From contig NC_079979.1 of assembly GCF_029852145.1 (NCBI RefSeq), positions 16,255,901 through 16,319,900 of the forward strand: 64,000 nucleotides of DNA. The letters run 5' to 3'. The notes below the pieces were generated by a model that was given only the letters and a program-made list of their open reading frames with translations, searched no databases and was not told the DNA's origin. Below, one piece after another: positions 23,360 to 36,047 of the stretch. How positions within the stretch are numbered: position 1 is the first letter of the stretch; the number at the start of each line of letters is the position of its first letter. Position numbers and translations under genes: made by a program. This stretch comes from Microplitis mediator. Taxonomy: Eukaryota; Arthropoda; Insecta; Hymenoptera; Braconidae.

Positions 23360-25192
23360 TATTGGCAGGGAGCGCGACGAAAACGACATCTGATGGTTAC
23401 AAAAAATCATGCTCGAGAATTATAATAGATACATAAAATCAGTGCAGAAAATAAAAACTGGTTATAAAATCAAAATAATAAAATTCATAATGATATAAAT
23501 AAAAAAGTGCAATTGTATTTTTGATAGAGAAAAATAAATTAAATATATTTCGATAAAGAAACTAAGTATAAACAATTTTAATAAATAATAAATACAATTA
23601 TTTTAGAAAAGAATAAAGTTAACCGATAAAATAAAAAAAAAAAGACATGACAACTACAATAGTAAAAGTTTAAAATATAGTAGAATAGTAAAGAAAGTAT
23701 TAACTTATAATGTTTTTTTAAAAAATAATTTTTAGGCAATGATAAAAATCATTATCCAAACTTGATTTGAATCAATAAATTTTAAAATATTGTTTTTACT
23801 TTAAACGATGAGCAGAGGCAAACATTAATGACACTATGACTATTATAAACTATTTTTAAACTTAATTTTTCAACAAGAGCATGATTCACCGAAATTGTGC
23901 CCACATCGAGCGCTACGATCGATTCAGTTGTCCCCACCATATACTAGACTCCCTACCAATAAATCATAATTGAATTACTAAATTGCACATCTTAATCCCA
24001 AAGTCAAAATCTATAGCAGAATTTTTTTTTTTTATAATTCAGTTAAAATCTTTAATTTTGAAAAAAAAAAACCCGGGAAAAATGACAGTATTTTTGAAAG
24101 AAAAAAATTGTTTTCATTTCTCAATGTACTAATACAAATTATGTTATATATAAATAATTGAAAATTCACTTAAAGGATGTTTGCAATTGGTAGAAAAATA
24201 TTTAAATATTTTTAACGTAACATATCAGTCAGTGAGTATTATGCTACACTCTGGCTTTGCTCTTAACGTAGAAAGTGCATGCATATATAAATCATGCGCC
24301 CACATTTTACTCACGTCGTACTGATATAGGGGTGGTGTGTGGTTGATGTGCGGGAAAAAGTATATGCAAGTCCAAATGAAAATGCTTCTCTGATGCTTTT
24401 GCGGTACATCTCTACTATTCTTGTATCTATCTCTACATACATACATATATATAGCAGTCTATATATATTGTCATCGTCAGCTTTTGCTTACATACACTCA
24501 ACTTAATACCAGAAGCATCGCAGAGTTAACTTTTCAGTACTGTCTCGCGATGTGTCACCAAAAAGTTATACATTCATATCTGCGACATGCAACTACGTCA
24601 CCAAACTTAACCTACGAAATAAAATTCGATTTTTAACCGTTTTTTTTTTTTTTTTTTAAGATCGGTATTTATTTGTTTTAATGCTTGTGGAATTTATAGA
24701 GATTTTTGTGGATAATTTGTAGCGTCGTGATACAGTTGTAAAATAAATGATAGCAAAGGAAAAAATAAAATGAGTAAATAATAAAAAATGTAAAAAGTTT
24801 GTGGATAGAAAACAATGTACATGTGATACTTAACTCTAATTCTAGAGTGCCTGGTTGGGTCATTAGTCACTGACCACCGGGTGTTCTGTGTTTCTAGATT
24901 CTAGTATGTCTCTTTGCCAAAGGTACTTCTCGGGCTATAAACCCGCGCACTATTTTTCAACGTCATTTTCTACAAATTCACAGTCATGTTTTCGCAAGGT
25001 TAATTTTATATGGTATTTAGTCAAACATCCTAAAAATAGAAGAGCACGAATGTTTTTCAATTACGAATTATTCGAGATGAATGAAATCAAATAATTTTAT
25101 TTTATGCAAATATTTTTAAATTTTAAGCACAAAACGTTCATTAGCAAATGTCATGACTTTGAAAATTAAACATTTAGTGAACAAAATAAATA
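23360..25192. other. Intergenic, no gene seen
   Basis: A-rich from 23450 to 23720 and T-tract at about 24640-24658. Short open frames at 24225-24863 lack any domain. Nothing further supported. Confidence 0.45.
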
Positions 25193-26078
25193 CACGGAAA
25201 GAAAATTATGGAAACGGTTCCCATAATTCTAGAAAATTTTTTCCTATACCAACATAGGAATTATGACCATAAATTATGGGAGCAGTTCCTATAGTTAAAG
25301 GAATATTTCCCATAATTATAGGAACAGTTCCTATAATTATGGGAATGGTTCCTACAATTTTAGGAATGGTTCCTCTAATTATAGGAATGGTTCCCATAAT
25401 TATCGGAACAGTTCCTATAATTATGGAAATGCTACCCATAACACTATGGGAATGGTTCCTACAATTTTAGGAATGGTTCCTATAATCATAGGAATGGTTC
25501 CTTTAATTATAGGAATGGTTCCTTTAATTATAGGAATGGTTCCCATAAATATAGGAACAGTTCCTATAATTATGGAAATGCTACCCATAACATTATGGGA
25601 ATGGTTCTTACAATCTTAGGAATGATTCCTATAATTATAGGAATTTTTCCTATAATATTATGGGAATCATTGCCATAATGTTATAGAAATGAACCCTATA
25701 TTTTGTAGGAATCATTCCCATAAATTATAGGAACCATTCCATTAATATTACAGGAATGATTTCTATAATAGTATGGGAACTATTTCCATAATATTATAGG
25801 AATGGCTCCCATAATGCTATTGGAACAGTTCCTATACAATTATGGGAATCATTCCCATAATATTATGGGAATAGTTCCCATACTATTATAGGAACCATTC
25901 CTATAATGTTATGAGTAGCATTCCCATAATGGTATGGGAACTATTCTCATACTATTATGGGAACTATTCCCATATATTATGGGAACCATCCCTATAATAG
26001 TATGGGTACAATTCCCATACCATTAAGGGAACTATTCCCATAACGCATAGGAAAAGTTCCCATAATTTTCGTTCCGTC
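25193..26078. mobile_element. CACGGAAAG element filled with a GGAACNNTTCC palindromic array
   Basis: Starts CACGGAAAGAAAATTATGGA after TA, and ends CCATAATTTTCGTTCCGTC before TA (26079-26080). Between them are about 850 bases of near-continuous repeats of GGAAYNGTTCC and CCATAATTATAGG, self-complementary in short spans. Because the unit is a palindrome, both strands show isoleucine/methionine/glycine/proline-rich open frames that are artefacts. Confidence 0.8.
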
Positions 26079-26560
26079 TAGTGGAACCGTTTTTCTATCC
26101 ATTTGTCGATTTGCATCAGAAATACTAAACACAAAGCGTTCAAAGGGATTTGAAATTAAATCCATTGTTTTTAAAAAATATCTGTTCAGTCACGAGCTTA
26201 ATCATTTTGAAAAGCTTCGTGTACTTTCGCTACGCACGGGAGCAGCCGAACTCGCTACTGACTTGAATGTCAAAATAGTGCCGGGTCACTCGCTATCTGG
26301 GCCCGACACTTGCAATTTCTTGCTCATGACCGTGCCACGTCGGCATGAGAACCCGCTACCAGCCGGCCAATCAGAGAAATTGGCGGCTAACTATTTCCTG
26401 TTGGCGCGCTTTTAAGCCAATGGGAAAATTCGTTACTGCAGCCATACTGCCACGTCACCACCGAGCAGCTACGAAGGAAGAAGACGACGTCTCTAATTCT
26501 AATCTACATCGTGCAGTCTTACTAACCACCACGCGTTTTTAACCACTTGACTTGTCGCAT
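26079..26560. promoter_or_regulatory. GC-rich island, solo-LTR-like or promoter-like
   Basis: Roughly 26200-26560 is distinctly GC- and CpG-rich. It holds two CCAAT-type sequences (GGCCAATCAGAG near 26365 and AAGCCAATGGGAA near 26415), duplicated CTTGTCGCATTCGCTAT words at about 26551 and 26579, then AATAAA near 26633. This pattern suits a solo LTR (U3, R, poly(A) signal) or a promoter without an identified gene. No primer-binding site or gag/pol follows. Confidence 0.35.
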
Positions 26561-27693
26561 TCGCTATCGCTTATCTATCTTGTCGCATTCGCTATAAAGT
26601 ATTTTCTTACAGTTTAAGTGTAAATAAGTGTAAATAAATCTATAACTTATATTTGATAAATCTTGAGTAATTTTAATTGTTTTCAACCTTCACGCCATAA
26701 CCAGATCCATTTTAGTTATCCTCTCATTTTACAAATATCAAAATAAATTATCCGAAAAAAAAATATTCGATTTATTTATTAAAATTTCTTTACAGTTGTA
26801 CTTCGATATTATTTGTGTACATAGGGTTCAATGTCAGTGTATCAGTAAAAAATTTTTAAACGAGAGTAGAGCAATCGGCGCTTCGCGTTTCAAGTGTGCA
26901 ATTGATTTAAAAAATAAACGAAATAATTGACAGATTTATAAAAATAAAAAGTTTAAGATTTGTATCTTGAAAGCACGAAAAACGAAAGCACTTGAGCTAT
27001 TGGAAAGCAGTCTGCGTTACATCAAAGTTAATGAAAAAAAAAAAATAAATAAATAAATAAAATAAAAATAGTATAAATATAAATAAAAATAAAATGAGAA
27101 TAAAAGTAAATAAATAAGACGGAAAAACAAAAAGGTAGCAGTAGAAAAATAGATGAAAAAGAAATGAAATCCGACATCCGGAAAGGCGCTCGGCAGTATT
27201 GTCCTTAATTGGCTTCGTTCAGAGTTGCCGCGTTTTCGTGAAACGATTTTGATTGTTCCGCGAGGAGCTGTTTCGAAACTTTCTTTTAACTTTACTTACA
27301 TAGCTATACATGTATTTCCGGATGTGTATGAAAGTTCAAACTTTTATCCCAATTTCGTCGTTCTCTAACTGGTTACTCGAAGCAAAAACAAAATTATAAA
27401 CAAACTTATATACACTTTTTAAAAGATTATTTTTGTACCCGAGTACGAATCAGCTATTATCCATCTTTCTCATTAAAAATATATACATCGCGCAATTAAT
27501 TCAATTTCCTGTGATGCAAATCAACAAATATAATCCGGGACAATATCCCTCTAAAGTTACACACGTGCATAATATAAGCGCTAATAAATATCAAACTCAA
27601 ACTAAAATAATTTCCTGTAGATAAACTTGCCGCGGTTACTTACGAAATTAATTAACTGCACTATAATTTATTAACTATTGACTTCTACATTTA
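26561..27693. other. Intergenic, no gene seen
   Basis: AT-rich with AAATA runs at about 27035-27110. 27170-27370 is ordinary complexity. A 63-codon frame at 27433 has no support. Confidence 0.45.
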
Positions 27694-28749
27694 CACGGGA
27701 AAAATGATGCTCAAAATTTTAATAGTTTGTAGTTTATTTTTGACTTAAAATTAGTATATTTGGATACTAATATCAAACCAGGATCATTATATATTGCAAA
27801 ATGGCTATTATTTATATTAAAATTCGATACACATAGAAGAGCAAAATTTGTAATTTCGTATATTAAAATTAATATGAAAAATAATCGATAAATTGGTATC
27901 TATAGTTATTTATTACTATTCAAATAAACATAGAAAAATTAAAAAAATTTACTACTTATTCGATTTATGTATATAATAAATTAATTTATAATAACGAATA
28001 AATAACATTTTATATTAATTATTAGTCAATGGGATAGAATTTATAAAATAAGAGTTAAAAGTTTTCGGTATTTTTATGAGCATAAAATCAGTATCTAGTA
28101 TACTAATTTTTCATTTTATTATTTACCACTTATTCGATTTATGTATATTGTAAATTAATTTATAATGATGAATAAATGATATTTTAAGCTAATAATTGAT
28201 CTGTGATGTCGAATTTATAAAATAAAAGCTAGTAACTCTTGCAATTTTCGGCTGGAAAAATCAGTATCTAAGATAGCAATTCTTAATTTGACCAATCATT
28301 ACTTTTTAATAGATGTATGCCATAAATTATTTAATTTCCACTAATAAGTCACGTATTTACACTAAAAGTAATAATATTTACTTACTTTTGGAAATAATTG
28401 ATAGTAGTTTTTAGGAATCTACAAAAATTAGTAAACTACTTTGCATTAAGTGCATAGTAGTACGAATTATTGATAACAGATTCCACTTTTTAGTATTATT
28501 TATTAATTTTTAACTTCCCGCCAAGAAAATTGAAAATTTTCAAAAATTCGAGAAGTTATTGGTTTCGGTCCGATTTGCAAAAACCAAATTTCTATCAGAT
28601 TTTGACGTTTTGAGGTTCTAGGAAGCTATCCTGACTAATTTCACGATGATGTCCGAGTGTATGTATGTGTGTACGTACGTACGTATGTATGGAAATATTC
28701 ATAACTCTTGAACGGATGAACCGATTTTTGATATTCTATTTTTTCCGTG
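27694..28749. mobile_element. CACGGGAAAAA element, about 1.06 kb
   Basis: Ends CACGGGAAAAATGATGCTCA and ATATTCTATTTTTTCCGTG, TA-flanked (27692-27693, 28750-28751). The interior repeats CGATTTATGTATAT...AAATTAATTTATAAT at about 27961 and 28137, and TACTAATTTTTAGTA-like words. The segment 28513-28740 is the dispersed repeat also seen at 1345-1560. Confidence 0.6.
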
Positions 28750-29603
28750 TAATTTTAATCGCTCTCAGCATTTTCTATTCCTTAATACAAAAAAAGAATA
28801 GGGACTAAAAATGAATTAATCAAAAATAGATTACAAATCATTATTCATATAAATGTCAAAAACGAGCTCTCGTACAAGTATTTATTAATATCGTCAGATA
28901 TTATAGTTCCGGATCATTAAAGCCACAGAAAATAGTAAAACTCGATGAATCATCTATAGAATCTCGCCGCAATACAAGTCTGGGTTTAATTCTCGTTAGA
29001 AAACCCAGTAGCTATTGAAAGTTTGTTTTTGATCAATGGTGAACCATATGTGTGATGTAACATACTTCGATCTCGTCCCTAGACACTGTTTTCTGTCGGA
29101 AAAACGTCAATGACAAGACTCTGCATGCTGGTTAACTATTGAGAGTACAGTTTAACACATGTTTGATAGTTTACGCTGAAATGAACACTGATATGATCCA
29201 TCAAAAGATTCTGTTGCTTTTGAACATGAAAATAACAGCAATATTGTTATTATTATTATTATCATATATTGTGTACATATATATAGATATATGTATGTAG
29301 ATATATTATCGTCCCTCTCACAAAGTAATGACCAATGGCTTAATTGCGTTTTGCTACAAGACTCCAATCAGAATCATATGGTTGATAATCACAGAGCCTG
29401 AGTGTGAGTGAGAGTTTGAGTAGACATTCAAAGCGAATTCGAATCGATAAAACAGAAGGGTGATAAATTTTCGAGGGTGATATTTTCGAGTATTCTATAA
29501 TTAGAAGGGTGTTTTATACTGACGAGTGTTATTTAAAATGAATATTTTATATATTATTACTATTATTAGTATTATTATTTAATGAAAAACAAAATTGTTA
29601 GCT
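28750..29603. other. Intergenic, no gene seen
   Basis: Contains ATT runs (about 29245-29262, 29560-29580) and ordinary-complexity DNA at 28900-29160. No supported exon. Confidence 0.45.
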
Positions 29604-30254
29604 ACAATGTAAAAAATTTGCGGAGTGAACGTGGAGTAGATGATTTTTTATTTATTTAATTCCCTCGGAGTGAATTTCGCTCCGAACGGGTGTTTCTGAA
29701 AGTATTAATTATAAAAGAAATACTAATACATAGCGAGCTTGGGTTTTTGATATTTTGACATTTATATTAAATACGGAATTAATTACAAGCTCCCTTCCCA
29801 TATATTGACGTAAAATGATTTTTAAAAATTATGAGCAGCTGATAATAAAACTTTAACAAATATAATTCCACTGAGTCACAAACTGCCATATGACTTACAT
29901 CTACACGGAAATTCCACTTTTAAAATTAAAATTTTATTTAAAAATTTGATTTTGTTCATAATTTGACTTTTTTCTAAACGGAATTTTTTTTCAAATTTTG
30001 GAATTTTACTATACTGAAAAAAAAAATTGGTACATGAAACTTGTTCCTTATTTTATCGATTCCACAGGAAAAATTCTGTTGCTGCAACAGGATTTTGTCC
30101 TGTTGAAGCGCCTATTTTTTTTTCCCGTGTACCAAAATACGAGATAACATTTTATATTGTACGAAAATATAAAATATTTCATGATCCTGAAATTGACAGA
30201 CGATCAAAAATTTTTGGATTTTTATTTAAACAAATTAATGACACAAAAAAAAAA

Positions 30255-30400
30255 AACTAAAAATATGCACATTTAGAAAATTCAAAAAACTATAGGTGCA
30301 ATTTTTTCAAATATTTTTTTTTTCATAATTTATGTTGAGAAAACAAAACCAAAAATTATTAGACGTCGGCTAACTTCAGGATCATAATATTTCACTAAAG
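30255..30400. repeat. Fragment shared with 59710-59902
   Basis: AAAAATATGCAC...GGTGCAATTTTTTCAAAT is the inverse of 59763-59830, and GGCTAACTTCAGGATCATAAT matches 59887-59905 directly. A rearranged or partial copy of that inverted-repeat element. Confidence 0.5.
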
Positions 30401-30423
30401 ACTGTGTCACCCGTACAAAAATG

Positions 30424-30632
30424 GATTGATCACTCATTGATCACGGATTGATCAACAACTCATCGTTAATTGATCAATAATTGATCAGTCAGTAATCAAC
30501 CATTGATCAATGAAAGATCACTTAAAGATCAATAACTGATCACTCTAAGGAGAATAATCTGATAGTGATCAATCAGAGATCAGTTAGAGATCACCCAGTG
30601 ATCAATTAGCGACAACCTATAGATCACTCGGA
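30424..30632. repeat. TGATCA-dense cluster
   Basis: By eye, nine TGATCA palindromes and five further GATC sites in about 205 bases, irregularly spaced, many as ATTGATCAAT. No framing terminal repeats were found. It has the same word-repeat style as the bounded elements. Confidence 0.6.
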
Positions 30633-30910
30633 GATATCTGCAATACACATCAATTTCGACAGCTCCTGCTGCCTAACTCGAATTCCTCTATAACTCGATT
30701 TTTTTTGCCTCTCCCTTGGAGTTCGAGTTACAGAGGTTCTACTGTATTGAAACTCTGGACCGGAGTGAATGCGGATTAACATGAAATCCGCGTCACTCCG
30801 AAATCACTCCGTTCATAAAAAAATCCGTATTCACCGATTTTCCGATTTTTTTTAATCTTCGCAACTCCGAGTGAGATAAGATCCGTATTCACTCCCGATT
30901 TTTCAAAGTA

Positions 30911-31839
30911 TAAAACATAAAATTTAATTTAAAATTTCATAAATAAAAAAAAAATGTAAATTTTATCAACTGGTGATTCTTATCACGTGGAAAATTCTTA
31001 AAAAAATAAAAAAGATATATCAATATTTAAATAAAATATTTCTTGAGATTTAATTAATTCGAAGAAAACGTGAAAGCTTTATGAATTCGAAACTAGTGTC
31101 TACATTTATGTCTCTCTTCACCAGTCGACATACCGACGTTTCAGTCACGGGGGAGTTCTCAAAGATTCTTCAGAGAGTTCTCTTTCCTAGTGTAGTGCAG
31201 ATACTTCTTATATATATGTATATACTGTTAGTGCCTGCTAAGCCATACTACCAAGAGAGAGACGGAGAGTGAGTGAGTGAGAGTAAGAGTAAGATTCGTT
31301 TGCCCGAACTTTGTTCTACGGGAAATTCCCCGAAGCGCTATCTTCATATTTGATGCCGTCTCGTCCACTCCACTAATGCTTCTCGTTGGAAACTTACCAT
31401 CACCCTCACAGCACCTTGAGGATAATATTATCGCAAAGGGACTATACTTGATCCACCAGCCAGCTTTCTTACATACACTGTTACTATACAGCATCACTAC
31501 CGGGATTGCCACAAGGCGGTACAAAGACTACCCGAGACTACCCGAGACTACCGTCTTCTATCCTAGTCCCGTTTCAGGTTCCACTTTGTACTATCCGAGA
31601 ATTATATTAGAAGATGTGGTAAAAGTATATAAGTTAAATGAAATTTTATACTTTGCGAAATTTTATCTTTTACTTCATAAATTCACTATGCACGGTTTTA
31701 AAATTGATTTACTTTTTTTAGTAAAATCCCAGCGCGATTGCAACCTCCAAAATTGAGCACAAAAGAAACATATTTTTTATCAAATTTTTGTAAAATATCT
31801 GTACATCCAAATTTCAAAACAATAGAAAGTACTCGGGGC
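30911..31839. other. Intergenic, includes a non-repetitive island; unassigned frame 31277-31756
   Basis: 31060-31620 is more GC-balanced and lacks repeat words. A 159-codon plus-strand frame (31277-31756) spans it but has no domain, no upstream signal and an AT-rich tail, so I leave it uncalled. The pentad CTACCCGAGA repeats twice near 31529-31550. Confidence 0.35.
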
Positions 31840-32520
31840 ATCCCGCATGAAAATATCATATATGGTAAACATATATTAAAAAATATATGTTACAGATATA
31901 AATATATATGTGACAATACATGAAATCTTATATAGAACTACATATAGATTTTGGCCGAATTTATTATATTTCTATATATGTTTTTTCTTATATGATTTCA
32001 TATATTTCCGTATAACTTCAATATATTATTTATATATTTGAAAACTTAGAATTTTAATATATTCAAAAATAAATGTTATTTATATATGGAAACAAATAAG
32101 AAAACATATATAATTAATCATTATATGGCACGATATATGTACCATGTATATAACTTTATAAATTTTTGTATATTTTTTGATATATAGAACCATATAAGTC
32201 TCCCCATATATGTAAGAATAAATAAAATCTATTCTTTTCCGTCTTCCTCTCTCTGTTATAAGATTCAAACATTGTGTTCAGAATATATATAAATATATAT
32301 GTGTGCTAGCTTACAAATTTACATATATAATTATCAATATATGTAATACATATATGTGCTAACTTATAAGTTTACAGATATGATTATAAATATATATTAT
32401 ACAAAACTTACTATATTATATATAAGAAAATATATATCGTTTTTGGCCACTTATATGGTCCCATATTGATTATATATTTTTCCATATATATTTATCATAT
32501 ATGGTATTCTCATGCAGGAT
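31840..32520. mobile_element. CCCGCATGAAAATATCATATATGG element (copy 1)
   Basis: Ends ATCCCGCATGAAAATATCAT and ATGGTATTCTCATGCAGGAT, with an interior of ATATAT-rich words in both orientations. The inverse copy is at about 46294-47105. No gene. Confidence 0.75.
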
Positions 32521-34117
32521 AATGAGACACCTTTGAAATTTTAAGGAATAATAAATTTTACGGCTTGTAAAAAATAATCGGACAAGTTGCTCAGCCCTAA
32601 TGCAGCCAATTAAAATTTTTTTTTACGATTGTGGTCCATTTTACCTCTCTACATCAACTTTCCTTAATTCTCTAGTAGAAAATAATTCGAATAACGAACA
32701 CAACAAAAAATTTACTGAAAATATCAAATATTGGTCACACTATCAGGCTGATCAACTTACCCACAGTTTTCTAAAAGCCGTCACAAAGTATTTTTAAACA
32801 AAAAAAAATTTTTTTGTCTCAAAAATAAGGTCTTATTTCGCTTCAGGTTTCCCTAATTTATTATGGTCTCGTCGTGGCTTGTAATAAAAATTTATTTTAT
32901 TAATTAACATAATTATAAAATGTCAACACATTAATATGAAATGTATAAAAACAAATAATATTCGTGTTGAAAAGTCACAAGAATTAATTACTTACTTATA
33001 AGTGAGCTGTCTTGCCTGGTCTTCCCTGTTAAATTTTTAATAAACGGAATAATTTGATTAAAAAAAAAATCTAAGACCTGGTTGGCAATTGAAATTAAAA
33101 TTCAAAAATTATACTTTATAATATTTTAATAAACTTAAAGCAAATCTTTGAATTTATGAAATTAGCATATCAGCAATATTCACTTGGCCCCTTTTTGAAT
33201 AAAATAAAAAGCAATTCAAGCGGTATAATTTAAACTTCAGGGTTATAATATAAAATTATCGGATATCATCACCCTTTTTAAAAAAAATAATCGATTGAAA
33301 ATAAACAAATCAATCGAGCCGATCAGATTACGAAAAAAATATATTAATCCAATAAAACGGTTTTATCGTGTCTACGAGTGTAAAAAAATTTTTCAATTTA
33401 ACCGAAGGGTCATGGAAGGAATTTAGCTGGTTAAAGGTTGCGGAGATGAGTTTTGTGGACGAGTGCAGAGGTTCAGCTGGTGAACGTACGACAATGAAAC
33501 TAAGCGTAACGTAGTTGAAGGAATGGGGATACGCAAGTTGTAATGTGAGAATGAGAAAGAGTGGGATGAAGATAAAGATAAAGGATAAAGATAAAGATGA
33601 AGAGAGAATGGGAATGAAATAGAATGGGGTAAGATTGAAATGGAAGTTGTGCAGAGCCCAGGAATATGGGATGAACGTGGCCAGAAAAGCCGCCTCGGTA
33701 CCGAGGGATACCACCATCAAGTCCTGGTTCTCTTTTTGTGTTGATCCCCTTAGGAATCAGTGGAAAGAGCGTCGAGGGAAACGTACTTTCGTCGGGGAGA
33801 AAAGGACGTCCAAGTTAAGACTTGGACCCCTTTTACCGATAGAATGATGAAACGAACCGGCAATGGAGGGAATAGGCCAGGCTCAGGGCTAGAGGTCTGG
33901 AAACGAACGAAATGCGACACGGCATCCCTACGCGCGACTACTTAAGGCAATGGAATTTATCAACCTTCTCGGTACGTCAAATAACATTCAAATAAGACGA
34001 AGGCTGACTGCTCGGAAAATAACAAAATTACTTTAATAAAAAACTGTAGATATTTTTTATTATAAAAAACTTCTAATACTTTATTAACTCATTTAACGTT
34101 TACATTTTTATTATATA
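32521..34117. other. Intergenic, no gene seen
   Basis: AT-rich to 33330. 33480-33950 is purine-rich and GC-balanced, with GATAAA repeats (about 33570-33600); frames there are repeat-driven. The segment 33640-33900 could be a conserved non-coding or 5' UTR sequence, but there is no evidence for a gene. Confidence 0.4.
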
Positions 34118-34970
34118 CACGGAGAGAAATTAATTATTGTATCTACAATACAAAAATTGTAATTTTAACTATCTATGATGGTAATAACATTTTTCAGTAG
34201 TTATAATGATCAGTATTACAATTGAAAATGATAACAGTTACAATTGATGATGGTAACGGTTACTATCGAAGATGCTAATTGTAATTATTAAAAATTATAA
34301 TTGTTACAATAGAAGATGGTAACTCTTACCATTCAAAGTTGTAAAAATTCTTAACTAAGAATGTGTGTGTGCATTAGTGTGCTCCCGTGAGTATGTGCAT
34401 AAGTGCGCTCGCGTGTGTGTGCATGTGTACGTGCGTGGTTATATGTGTGCGCATGTGTGTACATGTGTTCGCGCGAGTGTGTGTGAGCACCCGTGTGCAT
34501 GTGTGTGCATGTGGGCGGGTAAATTTGCGCACGTGTGTGCATAAGTGTGCGCATGTGCGTGCGTGTGTGCATGTGTGCGGGTAAGTGTGCGCATGTGTGC
34601 GGGTAAGCGCGTGTGTGTGTGAAATTAATCACTTCCCCATTTAAACAAATTACACATAGACAAGCGTCTGACTATAACGTTTATATTTTAATTTTTTATT
34701 AGCTTAGATGGTCATCATTATTTAGGCTGATAGTAAATATTACCATCAGGTTATTAAGAATTACGATTTTTTATAATAATAGTAATTATTGAAGATAATA
34801 ACAATTATAATTTCTGGTTACCATAAATAATTGTAAACTTTACTATATAGATGGTAAATACTATTCGGATTGTTTATTTAATAATTTAAATGATATTTTC
34901 AATCATATAATTCAGTTTAAAAATTGTACTATAACTTGATGGTAACTTTTACCATAAAATTCTCTCCGTG
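34118..34970. mobile_element. CACGGAGAGAA element with ATGGTAA word and embedded TG-rich satellite
   Basis: Ends CACGGAGAGAAATTAATTAT and the inverse AATTCTCTCCGTG, TA-flanked (34116-34117, 34971-34972). ATGGTAA/TTACCAT recur. The middle (about 34363-34622) is an imperfect GTGTGTGCATGTGTG satellite that creates histidine- or cysteine-rich false frames. Confidence 0.8.
34363..34622. repeat. Imperfect TG/GCATGTG simple-sequence array
   Basis: About 260 bases of alternating purine-pyrimidine GTGTGTGC, GTGCGC and CATGTG units inside the element above. Confidence 0.9.
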
Positions 34971-36047
34971 TAGAGATCTTTAAAGGAACTTATTAGCTAA
35001 TTTGTTGCCGTATCAACAATTGAATTAGGGCTGCTGTGGCTGGGGTAAAATTGAAGTGAATTGCAGAAATTACTTATTAGAATGCATGATAGAATTTATT
35101 GCGGTTACTTGGATTTAAATGGGTGATGAAACGAATATTACATCGTAAAAGACAATAGGAAATGAAAATATAGTTACTTTGATAGCTTAATAAAATTATT
35201 TTGTGATAAAAATGAATCGAACTGTGTTGATTGAACAATTGTGAGAATTAATAAAATTATGGTTCAATTTGAAAAAATAATGATTCAAAATTTGGTTCAA
35301 AGTCATTATTGATATTTATTTATTTGAAAACAGCTGATAAATAAAAAGTAAACTGCATTTTTGTTTATATAAATGATATTTTTAAAATTATGTGAATAAA
35401 ATATTACTTATTTGAACGGAAATTTCAATCGATGGATTTATAATTACACAGCACATGCAATTTTAGTGATAATTGAGATTTGTTTATTTAATTTAAAATA
35501 ATGGATGTTTTTATTTAAATTTAATTTACTTCATTAATAATTTTAAATGACATATTATTACTATGCACTGTAAAAAATTAGAGGAGTGAATGCGGAGTAA
35601 ATCTGGATATCACTCCTAGAAGGTGTTTCTTTTAATATTTAAATTTCGAATCGGAATTAATGCAGATTTGAATAAAATCCAAATCACTACGCTGAAAAAA
35701 AAACTCCCTATTTATTTCGTATGTAGAAGAGTTTTTTTTAAACTCCGGAAGTCTCAGTGACGGAGTGAATTCGGATTGAAATAAAATCTGTAATCACTCT
35801 AAGTTCACTCCCAATTTTTACAGTGTGATAAGGAAAAATTAGACCACAAACATTATTGCAGTGTTTTGATTTTAAGTGAATTAATGTTAAAAAATTTTTG
35901 ATAAATACAAATTTCAAAATTTTTCATGGCTTGTAAATGTATTATTTTAAAACCTCACGACAATACTAATACGTCAATAATTTCAGGGGCATACGATTTC
36001 TTTCAAATCGATATACTAATTTAATAAAACAGATCACGCGATGGTTG
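34971..36047. repeat. Downstream flank of receptor copy A, part of the tandem duplication
   Basis: About 35170-35565 aligns imperfectly with 40228-40609; 35826-36047 is essentially identical to 40835-41056. Between them sits a GGAGTGAA-family element in both copies. No gene seen downstream of the stop codon at 36048. Confidence 0.75.
35566..35825. mobile_element. GGAGTGAA family element (copy 3), 260 bases
   Basis: CACTGTAAAAAATTAGAGGA to CTCCCAATTTTTACAGTG. GGAGTGAA and TCACTCC words repeat. It sits at the same relative site as 40610-40834 in the duplicated unit, so it was present before the duplication. Confidence 0.85.

Larger units (their letters stand above)
29604..30910. mobile_element. 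GGAGTGAA family element (copy 2), split by inserts
   Basis: Left end about 29604 (ACAATGTAAAAAATTTGCGG, GGAGTGAACG); the right part at 30763-30905 has GGAGTGAATGCGGATTAACA, CACTCCGAAATCACTCCG and ACTCCGAGTGAG. Between them lie other repeats, including the TGATCA cluster and a segment inverse to 59763-59830. Confidence 0.55.

Noticed and set aside
25206..25470. Open frames on both strands rich in Ile, Met, Gly, Pro
   Set aside because: They are readings of the GGAACNNTTCC palindromic array, which is open on both strands by construction.
31277..31756. 159-codon plus-strand frame
   Set aside because: No domain, no splice support and an AT-rich tail; left as unassigned within the intergenic entry.
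33328..33720. 130-codon minus-strand frame
   Set aside because: Derived from purine-rich simple repeats read as Phe/Ile/Leu/Ser.
34351..34632. His/Thr-rich and Cys/Val-rich frames
   Set aside because: Translations of a TG/CA simple-sequence array.
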